64,000 bases of DNA from Adineta ricciae (lineage: Eukaryota > Rotifera > Eurotatoria > Adinetida > Adinetidae): assembly GCA_905250025.1 (NCBI GenBank), contig CAJNOJ010000453.1, positions 1 to 64,000 on the forward strand, read 5' to 3'. The position numbers were made by a program, and so were the translations under genes. This document shows, piece by piece, positions 1 to 10,974 of this stretch (position 1 is the first letter of the stretch; each line of letters begins with the position of its first letter). A model generated the notes under the pieces. The model was not told the DNA's origin and did not search any database. It saw only the letters and a list, made by a program, of their open reading frames with translations.

Positions 1-1265
1 CGGTATCGGTCGATTCGATGGAGAAGAACATTCGCTGATAGTTTTTTGGTGCATCATCTCCATTTTTTTCTATACTTTTATGTCGCAAATAGCATACACG
101 ACAATTAACTAAAATGGTCTACAAATGAGAATTGGAAAAAATCAGCCAATATTAGGTTGATGCATAAATAAAGACCGTTTTTCCTATTAATACAAGAAGA
201 AAACTCGGTCGTTAACTATGCATCAACCTAATAGTAACACATTGTAGCAGGTACGTGACGTTCTTTTCTTTCATTGTAAAATAAAAAAGCTCTTGTTTGT
301 TTTCTATACTTTCACATTAAGTACGCAACGTTAAAGAGAAACAGAATACCACTTTTGCGTTTCTCTTCACTACAGCTAAACAAATAACTTCACTTCACAA
401 AACTCAAGTTAAGGGCTAAATGTTCATTGATAAAACAAGAAGAATACGAACTTGTTCTTCTTAGTTTTTCTATAAGATTTATTCGGGAAAGTGAATCATC
501 TTCTTTCGTTAACCTTTTATAGCCGGCTGTATAATCAGTGTTCTAGCAATATCTTGCGATGTCCACATTCTTTTTTGACACTACCCGTCAAAAATTAACT
601 TATAGAAATATTCTTGCGTAAATATATTCTGTTTTTATTACGACAAGGATCGACAAAGTGTACTCTTTTCAAACGAGACTTCTTCAACATTCAATAGATC
701 GATCGTGTCACTTCTGTATCTTTATCTTTCACCAACTCAATTCTTACAAAATTTTACCAGACTAAAAGTATATCACCTCGCTTTCAACATTCTTCTTCCG
801 CTTACATTTTCATCTCGACGTTTGTTTTCTTGGTCTTTAGTGTCACCTATTTTTAGAATTTGAACCATCACGAATAATATTGTGTTCAATTGTCTTATCA
901 TGACACTTTTCATTTGTATAACATTGTTCACGAGGAAAATAGCAGAACTTAGATTCTTGTATTCGTCCTCCTCCGTGAACTCCTACGATTAATCGATGAA
1001 CAACATGCGATACAGATGATGATTTACAGAAGTTTCAATCTGATATAGATAAATTCATTTATATATACAACTGATTTTCAATAAGAGTATTTTCTTCGTT
1101 TTTCCTCAAATGGTATTTTGAAAAACACGATTTTTTACTAACAGAAAAACTGGCGACCAGAAGGGTCCTCGTAGCTCAAAGATACGAGATGAGAACACGA
1201 AAACGGGGATGAGTGCATAAAGCGAAAGAGAGAAATCGAAAAAAATTGTCTTGCTTATCCAAGAA
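1..1265. other. No gene seen; AT-rich flank
   Basis: Apart from the short palindromic element at 155-228, I see no convincing coding stretch, tRNA or other structured gene here. Open frames are short and show no recognisable motif on either strand. Confidence 0.6.
155..228. mobile_element. 74-bp mariner-type micro-MITE
   Basis: A short palindrome starts GGTTGATGCATA and ends TATGCATCAACC. The arms also share GACCG at an equal distance from each end. It is flanked on both sides by TA (153-154 and 229-230), as expected for a Tc1/mariner-type insertion. It has no coding capacity, so it could only be a non-autonomous element. The GGTTG terminus resembles that of the larger MITE at 50345-51038. 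Confidence 0.6.
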
Positions 1266-1481
1266 TTAAATCAAACCTTGCGACTCGATAGCGCGTTCAA
1301 TCAGCAATATAAAAAAATTTTCTTCTGCATCAAATAGCAAAACTGTTGGCATGCCTACATTTCCATTGACAACACTTTCATTTTTCATTTCTTCAAACCA
1401 ACGCATTATTCGGTGATTATCATAATCCGCAATGTAAATCCGACCAACATCATCAACGAGAATTTCTTGACGATTACTCAA
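1266..1481 (-). pseudogene. NHL-repeat remnant
   Basis: The minus strand encodes GRIYIADYDNHRIMRW, a near-perfect NHL blade signature like those in the intact NHL genes of this window. It is followed by a partial second blade whose motif decays. No neighbouring exon or start fits, so this is probably a broken piece of an NHL gene. It could be a terminal exon of a gene lying upstream of the window. Confidence 0.55.
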
Positions 1482-1524
1482 TTAATTAAAAATCGTTCAA
1501 TCCTCATTCATTTCAATGGATTTC

Positions 1525-1956
1525 TGCATGACATAATTCCAAAAAAGAAACCAAATTGTTAATTGATTTCGATCTTTGGATAATTGAAATCAACTTGGAT
1601 GAGATTGACTGTGTGAAGATAAATCAGTATCGATTCATCTTGTGTTAATCCATCGAAACATGTTCGACAATTTCTCAATGTAGTTTCAACATATGGTGAA
1701 AATGATACTGGTGAGTTTTTCTCATGAGTATTGCATACATGTTCGNATTCCAAAAAAGAAACCACATTGTTAATTGATTTCGATCTTTGGATAATTGAAA
1801 TCAACTTGGATGAGATTGACTGTGTGAAGATAAATCAGTATCGATTCATCTTGTGTTAATCCATCGAAACATATTCGACAATTTCTCAATGTAGTTTCAA
1901 CATATGGTGAAAATGGTACTGATGAGTTTTTCTCATGAGTATTGCATACATGTTCG
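1525..1956. repeat. Overlapping piece ends at the n at 1746
   Basis: The 221 bp at 1525-1745 recur, as far as I can see exactly, at 14882-15102. They recur with a few substitutions at 1747-1956, immediately after the n. The piece ending at 1745 thus overlaps the starts of two alternative pieces. This is the pattern of an unmerged assembly-graph bubble, not of a biological tandem repeat. Confidence 0.8.
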
Positions 1957-2251
1957 AATTATTTTTCATTGTATGAAAGTTTGACCAGACTGGGAAAAAC
2001 ATGTCGCTCACGTGAACCTGTGATAAGATGTTTTTGCTCGTTCTGTTGGTTTTTCTTTCAATAGAAAAAGAATTCTTGTTCTTTCTTCTGACTTTTTTTT
2101 CCATGTGGCAAAGCATCTCAGACATCCTGCAATGACTATCACTGGTTTCATGAGTCATAACTACTGAGAAACTGGGTATTTGTTGGTAATAAAAGGGCAA
2201 CTGTTGTTGAGTGAAACAAAACATTTTGCAACACTAATAGATCTCACATCA

Positions 2252-4314
2252 ATGAAGCTCTCAAAATTCCCACTAATGTCTCTTCGATGTATCAATTTCA
2301 GCGGCCCTCTGATATCAACTGATCAGGATGGATTCAATCTGGAATTAGGTTCAACGAAATCAATAAACGCAACTGCATTATGGGCAATTACATATGCAGA
2401 TCCATTATGGATACTAACTAATCAAAGTTCTCTGATGTGCCTCGCGTTTAATGTGAAGGACAAATGTATTTGCATCAAATCCAACATTGGTGAAATATCG
2501 GTTCACCAATCATTGAAAGTGAAAATTGATGATCAATATTTGCAGCTCCGACTATCACCAAACGTTACGGCAGATCATAAGTTGACACTTGAATTATTTC
2601 CCAGCAACGAATACACAAATGAAATTTTCCCAGTATTTATTGCCTTTGAGGGTTACCATAAAATACTACGTTCTATTGAATCTGATTTCATCTTTAATGA
2701 TCAGATGATGAACTCTAAAATACTGACTCTTAACGATATAAAAGATAAATCTTATGATTACGTTGTCATCGGTTCTTCATTTTGTTCCTTGGGATTTATT
2801 CACCAAATTTGTCAAAGAGATCCCAACGCTAAAATCCTCGTATTGGAAAGAGGATTACAATATCTTTCAGAACATCATCAACACGGCTGTTCGTCTCCTC
2901 CAAAACATGTGGAACTCAGATCTTGGACCGTCGCTACCGCAACCGCCCAAAACGAATCTATTAAAAATGTCTATGGTCAAATACCATTATTCGGTGGAAG
3001 ATCTCTCTATTGGAGTGGATGGTGTCCAACACCTTCAACCGAACAGCTGGCCGGGTGGCCGGAGAGCCTCAAAATTTCATTACAAGAAAAATATTTTGAT
3101 CTTGCCAAAGAACTTCTCAATGTCATCACAGCAGATCAAATACGTGCACGAGAAAATGATCATCTTATTTACAATAATTTTCAAACTTCGTTAAAACAAC
3201 GTTTAAATGAAGTGATGAGCATAGATACAATCAAAGAAGTTCAACATGCGCCTCTTGCGATGGGCAATGATCGGTAAGTGCGATTTCCTATGAAATTCTT
3301 ATTCATCATCTTCTTTGTTTTAGATCGATCAAATTCTCCACGGTTGAAAATCTCTCATACATGAAAAATGTAACGATAGTATTTGATTGCGCAGTGAACA
3401 AGATTGTACATGATGGACACAAAGCAACAAGACTTCAAACACGTCAAGGGTCTATTTCATTATCAAATAATGCCAAATTGATTTTGGCCATGAGCACATT
3501 ACCCGCGACCACGTTAGTTCTCAATTCATTCTCGGAGACCGAATTTCCGCAACTTGCAAATGTTGGAAAACGTTTTACCGCACATTTTGTCAGTTCGGTT
3601 ACAGCACGAGTGCCCAGACATCATTTACTTCCATTACCGAACGATGCAGCCGGAGTGGAATTGGGTGCACTTTATATTCCCGGTATAAAAGAGGGCGCAC
3701 AATATCATCTTCAATTATCTGCAGTGGCTTATACTAAAACTAACAATGACGATAATATTCATAAAATTTGCAAGAAATATTCAGCCAATTCAATATCGAA
3801 GGAATGTATCGATCCTTCGCAAGATTTTGTCATAGTTTCTTGTTCAACATTGGGAGAATTAGATCATAAGAATAAGAATAACCAATTTAATTTGATGAAT
3901 AATGATCATGACGATCTTACCAGCAATGGAGAGTTGACCATTCAATTAAATGAACAAGATGAACAACTACGGAATTGGATGGACAATGTTACATTCAAAG
4001 TAATGAACAAACTTTCGTCGAATGACGATCTCGAATATTGGCATGAAAATAATCAAACTTGGAAGAAAGATCTTCCATCATCTGATCAAATTCGAAAGAA
4101 CTGCGCTGTTCACGATGCATCAACAATGTGGATTGGAGATATTGACACACCGGTGCAACTCGATTATCGTCTCCGTGGCGTAGATAATGTTTATATTACC
4201 GGTGGGGCATTGTGGCCCACTGGTGGTTCATGGAATCCTGTTGTTACTATCGTGGCTATGGCAATGCATTTAGCTGATACAATACACGATAATTCCAATT
4301 CTTCATCTCAATAA
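2252..4314 (+). CDS. GMC-type FAD-dependent oxidoreductase, allele 1
   Basis: Predicted join(2252..3273,3324..4314), 670 aa, with a 50-bp GTAAGT..TTTAG intron. Residues ~168-178 (YDYVVIGSSFCSLGF) form the FAD dinucleotide-binding strand-turn-helix; its glycine pattern is looser than the usual GxGxxG. LVLERG follows at the expected second strand, and GGRSLYWSGW lies near residue 247. The C-terminus has GGALWPTGGSWNPVVT, the GMC C-terminal signature with the active-site region. The first ~165 residues match nothing I recognise. The family oxidises alcohols or sugars using FAD; the substrate here is unknown. I chose the ATG at 2252 because sequence upstream loses the shared reading frame between the two alleles. 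An AATAAA at 4399 fits a 3' end. Confidence 0.8.
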
Positions 4315-4470
4315 GAATCTCATCGACATTCTATAATTGACAATGTACATTTGCTAATTTTGAGTTATTGTTTTTAATCGTATATCTAATATATAAATAA
4401 TAAAATCGTTTCTAGTGTAGTTTATATTTCATAAGCAAACGAGAAATGGTGATTCTTTACGTATATTATC

Positions 4471-5477
4471 TTAACGACAAAGAACTTTCAATTGAATACC
4501 TTTCACTAGTTGAAAAAGTGCATTACGAAAAAGACTTCCACCGCTTAATGTATAAATATAAAATGAGATTCCACTCGCTGTAAAATTCATCAAAGTAACG
4601 AAATTAAAAATAAAATTTTCGATCGCCGATTGAATTGATTGAGTTGATGTGCTTGCAGAGATTGATGTATAAGCTTTCTGAATGGCATGTGGACAAGTTA
4701 AAATAATGAATAACGTCACTTGAACAGAGAGCATTTTTAGTAAATGTCGATTGATTTTTCTCTTCGCTTGTTGCTGATCTCGAGTAAGATTTGTAAATGT
4801 TCTCGGTGGTTCAATACTCATTGAAACCATCGGAATCGCTTGAATACGATTTCGAGTATACCGAGTGTTTTGAATTATCATTATTCCGAAACCAATCATT
4901 AAACACAATGGAAATAAAGTTGTAATCACTGCATAAATCACATCTGTGACAACTCGACAAATGTACGTTGATCCATAACATCCGCGTAAAGCTCCAGTCA
5001 GATTCGCTTGATAACAACAAAGTATTGGAATATTCAAAAGAATCGAGAAAATAAGAATCACAATTATACAACGTCGTGTGTTTTTCAATGTACTTATTTG
5101 TCTTCGATTTGCATTGATACAAGTTGATAACCATCGATCAATTGTTGCGAATGCGATTAACCACAATGTAATTGTTCTTGATGTGTATAAAATGAAATTT
5201 CGTGTACGACAAATCCATTCGACTGTAGATGTCAGATCAACTGTATAACCCGCCATCATTCGACTTGTCAATCCACTGATGATCGCAATTAGACTCGATA
5301 TTGACGAAATGAGAAATACACCGCAGATGTATTGAAACAAATCGGTTTTTGGGATAAAACTAAGATATTAAGGAAATTTCCAGTTATACCGAAGATATAA
5401 ATAAATATTGGAATATAACGATTGATGAAATCAGACGCACGATTCCACGAATCGATTATATCGGAAGAAGAAGACAT
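4471..5477 (-). pseudogene. Rhodopsin-like GPCR, allele 1, frameshifted
   Basis: This is the counterpart of the intact 334-aa receptor at 17680-18684. It starts at the ATG at 5475-5477 (MSSSSDIIDSWNRASDF). One A is missing from an A run near 5314-5316 (GAAAT here, GAAAAT in the other version). The frame therefore breaks at the start of TM2. Downstream, the DRW-type TM3 end, TM4-TM7 and C-terminus remain open and almost identical to the intact allele. This suggests a recent heterozygous loss or a homopolymer base-call error. Its 3' end converges on the GMC oxidoreductase gene. Confidence 0.8.
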
Positions 5478-6543
5478 CTTTATTCTCTAAAAGAGGTGAA
5501 TAAATATAACATGAGAATGAAATCGAAGAAAAATAAAAGTTATTATAATTAGATTTTTCAATATACATCACAAAAGAAGTTTATTCGAGTGAAAGTTCCT
5601 GACATTTTATTATATTAAAATATTAATGTTGGTAATTCAGAGAAGCATTATTTTTATTTTAGATAGAATTTTTTTGACAGATCTAACTCTTTCTCGCAAA
5701 AATCATGTTGCCCAATTTTCTTCTAGTGAAATGCACACTAACATACGATATTTACTTCAAGAATCTTCATTTGTTTGATGTTTTATACGAACAAAAATAT
5801 CGATCTACATTTCAGCATAATTGGATTCATTTTGATAAGAAGATTGACATGTTCTATTTAGATTCTGTTTGTCTACTCCTTCTTTATTTTACAAAACTTT
5901 CCTTTCCATACGATCATTCAATGTTTTACACTATGCAACAAGTTATTTCGTTATAGATAAATCCGATTATTTTTAGAAATTTAATTAAATTATCAGCTTT
6001 CTACGATGAGAATTAAGTCAACCAGTAAAAAAAAACATTGTGTCTACACTTCAATTTGTTAAAATGAGAATTATGTTAAGAACGACTAGTTTTCTACACA
6101 AATTAATATGCGGAGACGTATGCAATTTACACGTGTAATACTCTCAACATGTAAATAATGTGATAATTGGGTTCGTCACGGTGTTTGACGAAATATTCTA
6201 TGATAGGTTTTTTCGAAATTTGATTCGAGCACGAAATCATATTCTCCGTCGTATGAAAGGAAGAGAAAAATGTATATCAGAGACGAATATCATTGTACCG
6301 CGAAGACGAAAACACGCCATCGTTTTAATTGGCAAAGAATATAGATATTTACTAATGATTAATGATATAAATCAATTGTGGTATTCGCTTATATTCTTCA
6401 AAAACTCGCCATAATAACATCGAACGTTGATATAATCGGACTTCTTTGACACGATTGTGTTTTCTCCTTGAAAAAACGACTGTAACATGTACGTTGAGCG
6501 CATCTAAGCGTGATATTTCATTTAATTCGAAGATATCGTGAAA
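5478..6543. other. Intergenic, no supported gene
   Basis: This stretch separates the GPCR start from the start of the multipass protein, so it probably carries both 5' regions. Short open frames near 5705-5956 and 6160-6414 are not kept open in the matching stretch 18685-19720, so I do not call them. Confidence 0.6.
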
Positions 6544-7650
6544 ATGAGTACATCGACTTCTGTTCCAAAAGTCTATCAAAACGCGAATCCTTTACTTTAT
6601 ACATTTCGTGATGATAATACCGGAATTCAACCATATTTTATCTTCCCACTTCAATTCCTTTTCTTCGATTTATCATTACGTTTTTGGGATCGAATAGCAT
6701 ATGGAACATGGTATTTACCAGGTGAATTAATTCAAATCGAACTTGCTGGTTACGAATCCATACGAAAACAAGATTATATAACTTATACTTATCTTTGGTT
6801 AACTTCACATATCAATGTTATCTACGTTATGGTACCGTTTAAAGGTCTTTTCTCTCGGAAAAAGCCTTCACCTAGAAAATTATTAAATATTAAACTTCAC
6901 GAAAAAGCGAAAGAAGTAACTTTTGATATTTTCGATATTGTTTTCCATTGTGTACCTTTGATTGCTCATACAATTTGGTATTGTATTATTCAATCGAATT
7001 GTGGTTCGGGAGCAAATTCATCAACATGGAATTGTTATAATCTCTTTGGTTATCGAATATATAATTATATCTTCGATTCCTACACAGATTTTGCTTATTC
7101 ATTCATATCCAAATTGTATTATTATCGTGAATATGGATATGCACTTCATATTATTAATCAGAGAAAAGGAACATTCAGAAGAATTGTATCGAAAACGATC
7201 TTTTGGATTGCTTTCGCTCTATCTGCAATTACGTTCATCTTCATTAGTGCAATAATTCTTCCGTATTTGTTTACAAATGTCATTCCAATGATAGTCATTT
7301 ACGCGTTCATTTCAATGATTTATGCATATGTAGTGACAGTTGTCAATCTCATCTTGTATTATTATACTGCAATAACAGGAAGAATATTCGATTTGAAAGG
7401 TGAAGAGATCAGTTGGATAAAAACGCAAATAAAAAAACTTCGTCATAATCGACGATTGGTAGTTTCGTTCGGAATAAGATTATTTCCGTATATAATGGCG
7501 ATAATGTTCAATTTATCACAATATATTTATTACGGAGAAAGTTTTTGGACAGCGCTTACAAGAGAAGCGGATGCCAGAGAACCAGCGGATTATTTTCAAA
7601 GGATGTCGCAAGCACCACAAATTCTCCATACAATTCTAAGTACAATTTAA
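6544..7650 (+). CDS. Multipass membrane protein of unknown family, allele 1
   Basis: Single-exon ORF of 368 aa starting MSTSTSVPKVYQNANPLL. I do not recognise the family. Hydrophobic stretches suggest six or seven membrane segments. They lie around residues 30-55, 78-100, 125-150, 175-200, 215-240, 245-280 and 315-340, with a basic loop near residue 305 (KKLRHNRRL). The C-terminal tail is rich in polar residues (EADAREPADYFQRMS). The frame and length are identical in the second version at 19721-20827, with mostly conservative changes, so it is a real gene under constraint. A channel or transporter-like role is possible but not shown. Confidence 0.75.
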   Translation: MSTSTSVPKVYQNANPLLYTFRDDNTGIQPYFIFPLQFLFFDLSLRFWDRIAYGTWYLPGELIQIELAGYESIRKQDYITYTYLWLTSHINVIYVMVPFKGLFSRKKPSPRKLLNIKLHEKAKEVTFDIFDIVFHCVPLIAHTIWYCIIQSNCGSGANSSTWNCYNLFGYRIYNYIFDSYTDFAYSFISKLYYYREYGYALHIINQRKGTFRRIVSKTIFWIAFALSAITFIFISAIILPYLFTNVIPMIVIYAFISMIYAYVVTVVNLILYYYTAITGRIFDLKGEEISWIKTQIKKLRHNRRLVVSFGIRLFPYIMAIMFNLSQYIYYGESFWTALTREADAREPADYFQRMSQAPQILHTILSTI

Positions 7651-7899
7651 TGCTCTTTGTTTTTCTTGAAAGTGACAATTTACTTCTATCTAATAGTTCT
7701 AGCTGAATAAAAGTTACTAGCTTAACTGAATCATTCCATAGAAACGTCGAATATTTACCAGAGAAAATAGAAGAGGGAAGGAAACGCGCGGAAGTTTTTT
7801 CATGTGTTTTTACAATTGCGTTTCGAAATGAACAAAATACAAGTTGTCATAAAGAAAGAAAACATCTTCTTTTTTTTTCGATCGATGTGACTATATGTT

Positions 7900-8390
7900 C
7901 GATGAAATATCAAGAGAAAATCATTAATAGTATTTCTTTGTATATTGATTATGGCAATAAGTGTTATTGTAACAGTCATTTTACCGGAAAAAAAGCAAAC
8001 ATTCTGTTGTACTTACTTTTTCGGAAACAATAATCCAAAGTAACAATCAATGATCTGTACAACGATATTTTCATCAAGAATTCATTTAGGTGAGAGAGTT
8101 ACTGAAACCATGACAAGATCATACTGCGTCTTTGCTAAAAACCGACTTGTCTTAGTTGCTGACGGAGAAGTATACATCAGCATTTGCTAACCAGTATGGA
8201 ATTATACAATCCATTGAGTGATATGTGGATATAACAATAAGAACGATGATGTATAAACGATCTGAACAAGTATTGATGAAAACCGTTGATTTGTGTGATG
8301 CTACGATGAGTATTTGGATATTAACAGAAATGATGACATCTATCCTCCAGAAAACAATGACGAATCTTTTTGAATAGAAATTTATTATGA
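7900..8390 (+). pseudogene. Type II membrane kelch protein remnant, allele 1
   Basis: The plus strand encodes a single signal-anchor segment (LIVFLCILIMAISVIVTVIL) near 7917-7985, then a splice-like CCAAAG/TAAC edge. After it come broken kelch pieces: LTSMELYNPLSDMW near 8190-8230 and ATMSIWILTEMMTS near 8300-8345. Stops and frame changes separate the pieces. Together they resemble a membrane-anchored kelch protein that has lost most of its propeller. The same remains lie at 20894-21531. Confidence 0.5.
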
Positions 8391-8415
8391 TGAAGAAAAA
8401 AAAAGACAAGACTTT

Positions 8416-10201
8416 TTACGTAGTATCCACATCGAATTTCTGAACACGATCGTTACTACAATCGACAACATACAATCGACCTTCACGATCGATCGCCACT
8501 CCTGTTGGACAACTGAATTGATTGTTTTGTTTTCCACGTCCTTTCTCTCCGACAACAACAGTTCCTTCCGTAGCTCCTCGTAACCAACGAACAATTCGAT
8601 GATTATAACAATCTGCAATATAGATACTTCCAAATTGATCGACAATAACTCCTTCGGGGTGTGATAATTGTGCGAGACTATTTCCTTGTCCATGTCCTCC
8701 AGCTACGACAGTTCCTTCCTTAGCGTCTTTTTTCCATTTCATAATTCGATTGTTATTTCGATCGGAAACATAAACTGAAACTTCTTGATCGACAAAGATA
8801 AATGTCGGAAAATTTAATTGATTCAAATGATCACCTTTACCATTGCCACCAGCGACAACTGTTCCATAAGTTTCTCCTTGTCTCCACCGTCGAACTTCAT
8901 GATTATCCGCATCAGACACATAGAGATCTCCGAAAAAGTCCACCGTTAACCCGCAACAATTGATATTTGAAATGATCGTTTGTTGATTGAGACGATTTCG
9001 ACGTGAACAACGAACAACACGTCGATTTCCATAATCACAAATGATTAACGTATCAGTTATTCGATCGACAATCACATCTGTCGGACGATTCAATTGATCT
9101 GCACGATTTCCTTTTCCATTTCCACCTGCGACAACTTGTCCATTATTTGCTCCGCATTTCCATTCAACAATTCGATGATTTCCCAAATCAGCAATGTAAA
9201 TTTTCTGTTCACCCGTCTGAATTCCAATACCATGAGGACAGTAAAGTTGATTCGTTTGTGTTCCGTTCCCATATCCACCAGCAATGGTTGTTCCATGTTG
9301 CTTCCATTTCGTACTAATCTCCAAATTCCGCGAAAGAAGTCCTCGTCCTATCGAACTCGACATTTTTCATCGTTAAAAACTCAACGAATTTTTCTCTTAC
9401 CTAGATTATTCAGTGGAGTTTCATTTAAATACACATGTCCACGTCGATACAGAGCGTTAATACTCAAAGGTCTTTGCGTTCGGTTACTTTCTTCGAAAAC
9501 ATCGGCGGCGATACCTTGAAAAATCTGCACGATATCTTCATTTGGATTTGCAATATGTTTTAACAGATGTTTGGTAAATAAACCATTTCGGTCATCATCT
9601 AATCCATCACTCGCTGTTTGATCTGCATCACATGCAAACTGGATAAACGTTCCAGCAGGAGATTTCATCGTATGTAAACCCTTTCCTTCAGTCACCGCTA
9701 AAAGACACAAAATGATGAAAGAACTTTAACAATTTTCTTCGAACCTTTGGGTTTTGGACTTCGCTTTGGCCAATATAATCTACAACAATCGAGAATACAT
9801 ATAGTTACATAGGAAGAAGTCTTCTCCGCCAATCTTTTTATTGTTCGTTCAACCGGAACAGCAAAATCTTCAACATCATCTTCCGTTTCAATTTGTCCAT
9901 CATCAATCGGCATGAGATAATTTGTTCCTTTGATCTGATATCCATGTCCAGAGAAATAAAACAAAACTAAATCACCATCATTGATTGTTTTAGAGAAACT
10001 ATTAATTGTTGCGATCATCTGTGAACCGGTTAAATCAAGTTTAGTCGTGACATGAAAACGAACGTTGGACAAAACTTCGCTGAGATCGTTGGCATCATTG
10101 ATACAATGACGAAGTTTACTTTCTGGACGAAAGTAATTGTTATTTCCAATGATAAGAGCGAGTTTTCGACGGGATGTCGATGGACGACGTAGGGTAGCCA
10201 T
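8416..10201 (-). CDS. Caspase-like peptidase fused to six NHL repeats, allele 1
   Basis: Predicted complement(join(8416..9347,9401..9697,9745..10201)), 561 aa, with introns of 53 and 47 bp. Residues ~12-150 form a peptidase C14 (caspase/metacaspase) fold: LALIIGNNNYF on the first strand, FYFSGHG with catalytic His86, and ILDCCR with probable catalytic Cys140. Residues 153-251 (exon 2) continue the protease domain with a DDDRNGLFTKHLLKHI segment. Exon 3 encodes six NHL blades, each with a pattern like IYIADCYNHRIVRW and spacers like VVAGGNGKGN, enough for a closed propeller. I chose the ATG at 10201 because no in-frame ATG lies upstream. The propeller could recruit partners or substrates to the protease; that role is inference. 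The second version at 21569-23353 keeps every exon length. Confidence 0.85.
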
Positions 10202-10974
10202 GAAAATGTTTATCTTCAAGAAAACCTTACAAGGCAATGTCGATGATTTTTGACTTGACACTCGAAAACGAGTCAATCAAAGAACGGTAAGAAACGCGAC
10301 GATTTGGAACAGATGTACTTGTTTGACAATCTCCTAGATCAATGATGTATATTTCTTCTTATATCATATGGAGAAAACGAACGATGAATGTATAAAAAGT
10401 TATTATCATTGACACATATGATGTCCATAGACAGAACGAAAGAAAAACGATGTATGTATACCACCGTTATTGAACTAGTCAAACGCTTGGATATTCATTG
10501 ACGAATATCGAGGTGACGATAGTGTCATACCTCGATCATATACACACGTGGGTGGATATCAAATATCAAAGAGAAAGAGAAAAAAATGTATCACCGAGAA
10601 TTTACGTCATGATGAGAAATACGATTGTATTACATTTTCAAGTCAAAGTTTTTCTCATGAAAACTGAAATGCATATGCGCAGATAAATAACCTGATCAAA
10701 CTTGCGTTATGAAAAATATTTTACTAAAAGATTAATTAATAAATTTGGCAAATATTTTTCTCCTGAAAAACGACTTCACTGGTTGACTGAAGTGTTTGAC
10801 TTTATATTTGACGTTCAGATTATACGTTGAGCAAATAAACAGGTATTAAGTTTTGCTTTATCAAGAGATGACTTTCAACCAACTATATATAAAACAAATT
10901 AACACGTACTTTTGCGTATTTCATCGAGAGAAAAGCTTTTCCAAAGTTTTCAGCAGAATATCAACATTGAAACA
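10202..10974. other. Divergent intergenic region
   Basis: This lies between two divergent starts (caspase-NHL on minus, Cys-rich membrane protein on plus). It holds no gene I can support. Much of it is conserved with 23354-24117, including the last ~100 bp before the plus-strand start. It presumably contains both promoters, though I recognise no specific element. Confidence 0.55.

Noticed and set aside
1166-1240. Possible tRNA (TCCTCGTAGCTCAA resembles a D-arm start)
   Set aside because: There is no B box of the GGTTCGANNCC type and no pairing 3' acceptor stem in the following 80 bases.
5705-6414. Two ORFs of ~83 codons between the GPCR and the multipass gene
   Set aside because: They are not maintained in the matching stretch of the other haplotype and have no recognisable motif.
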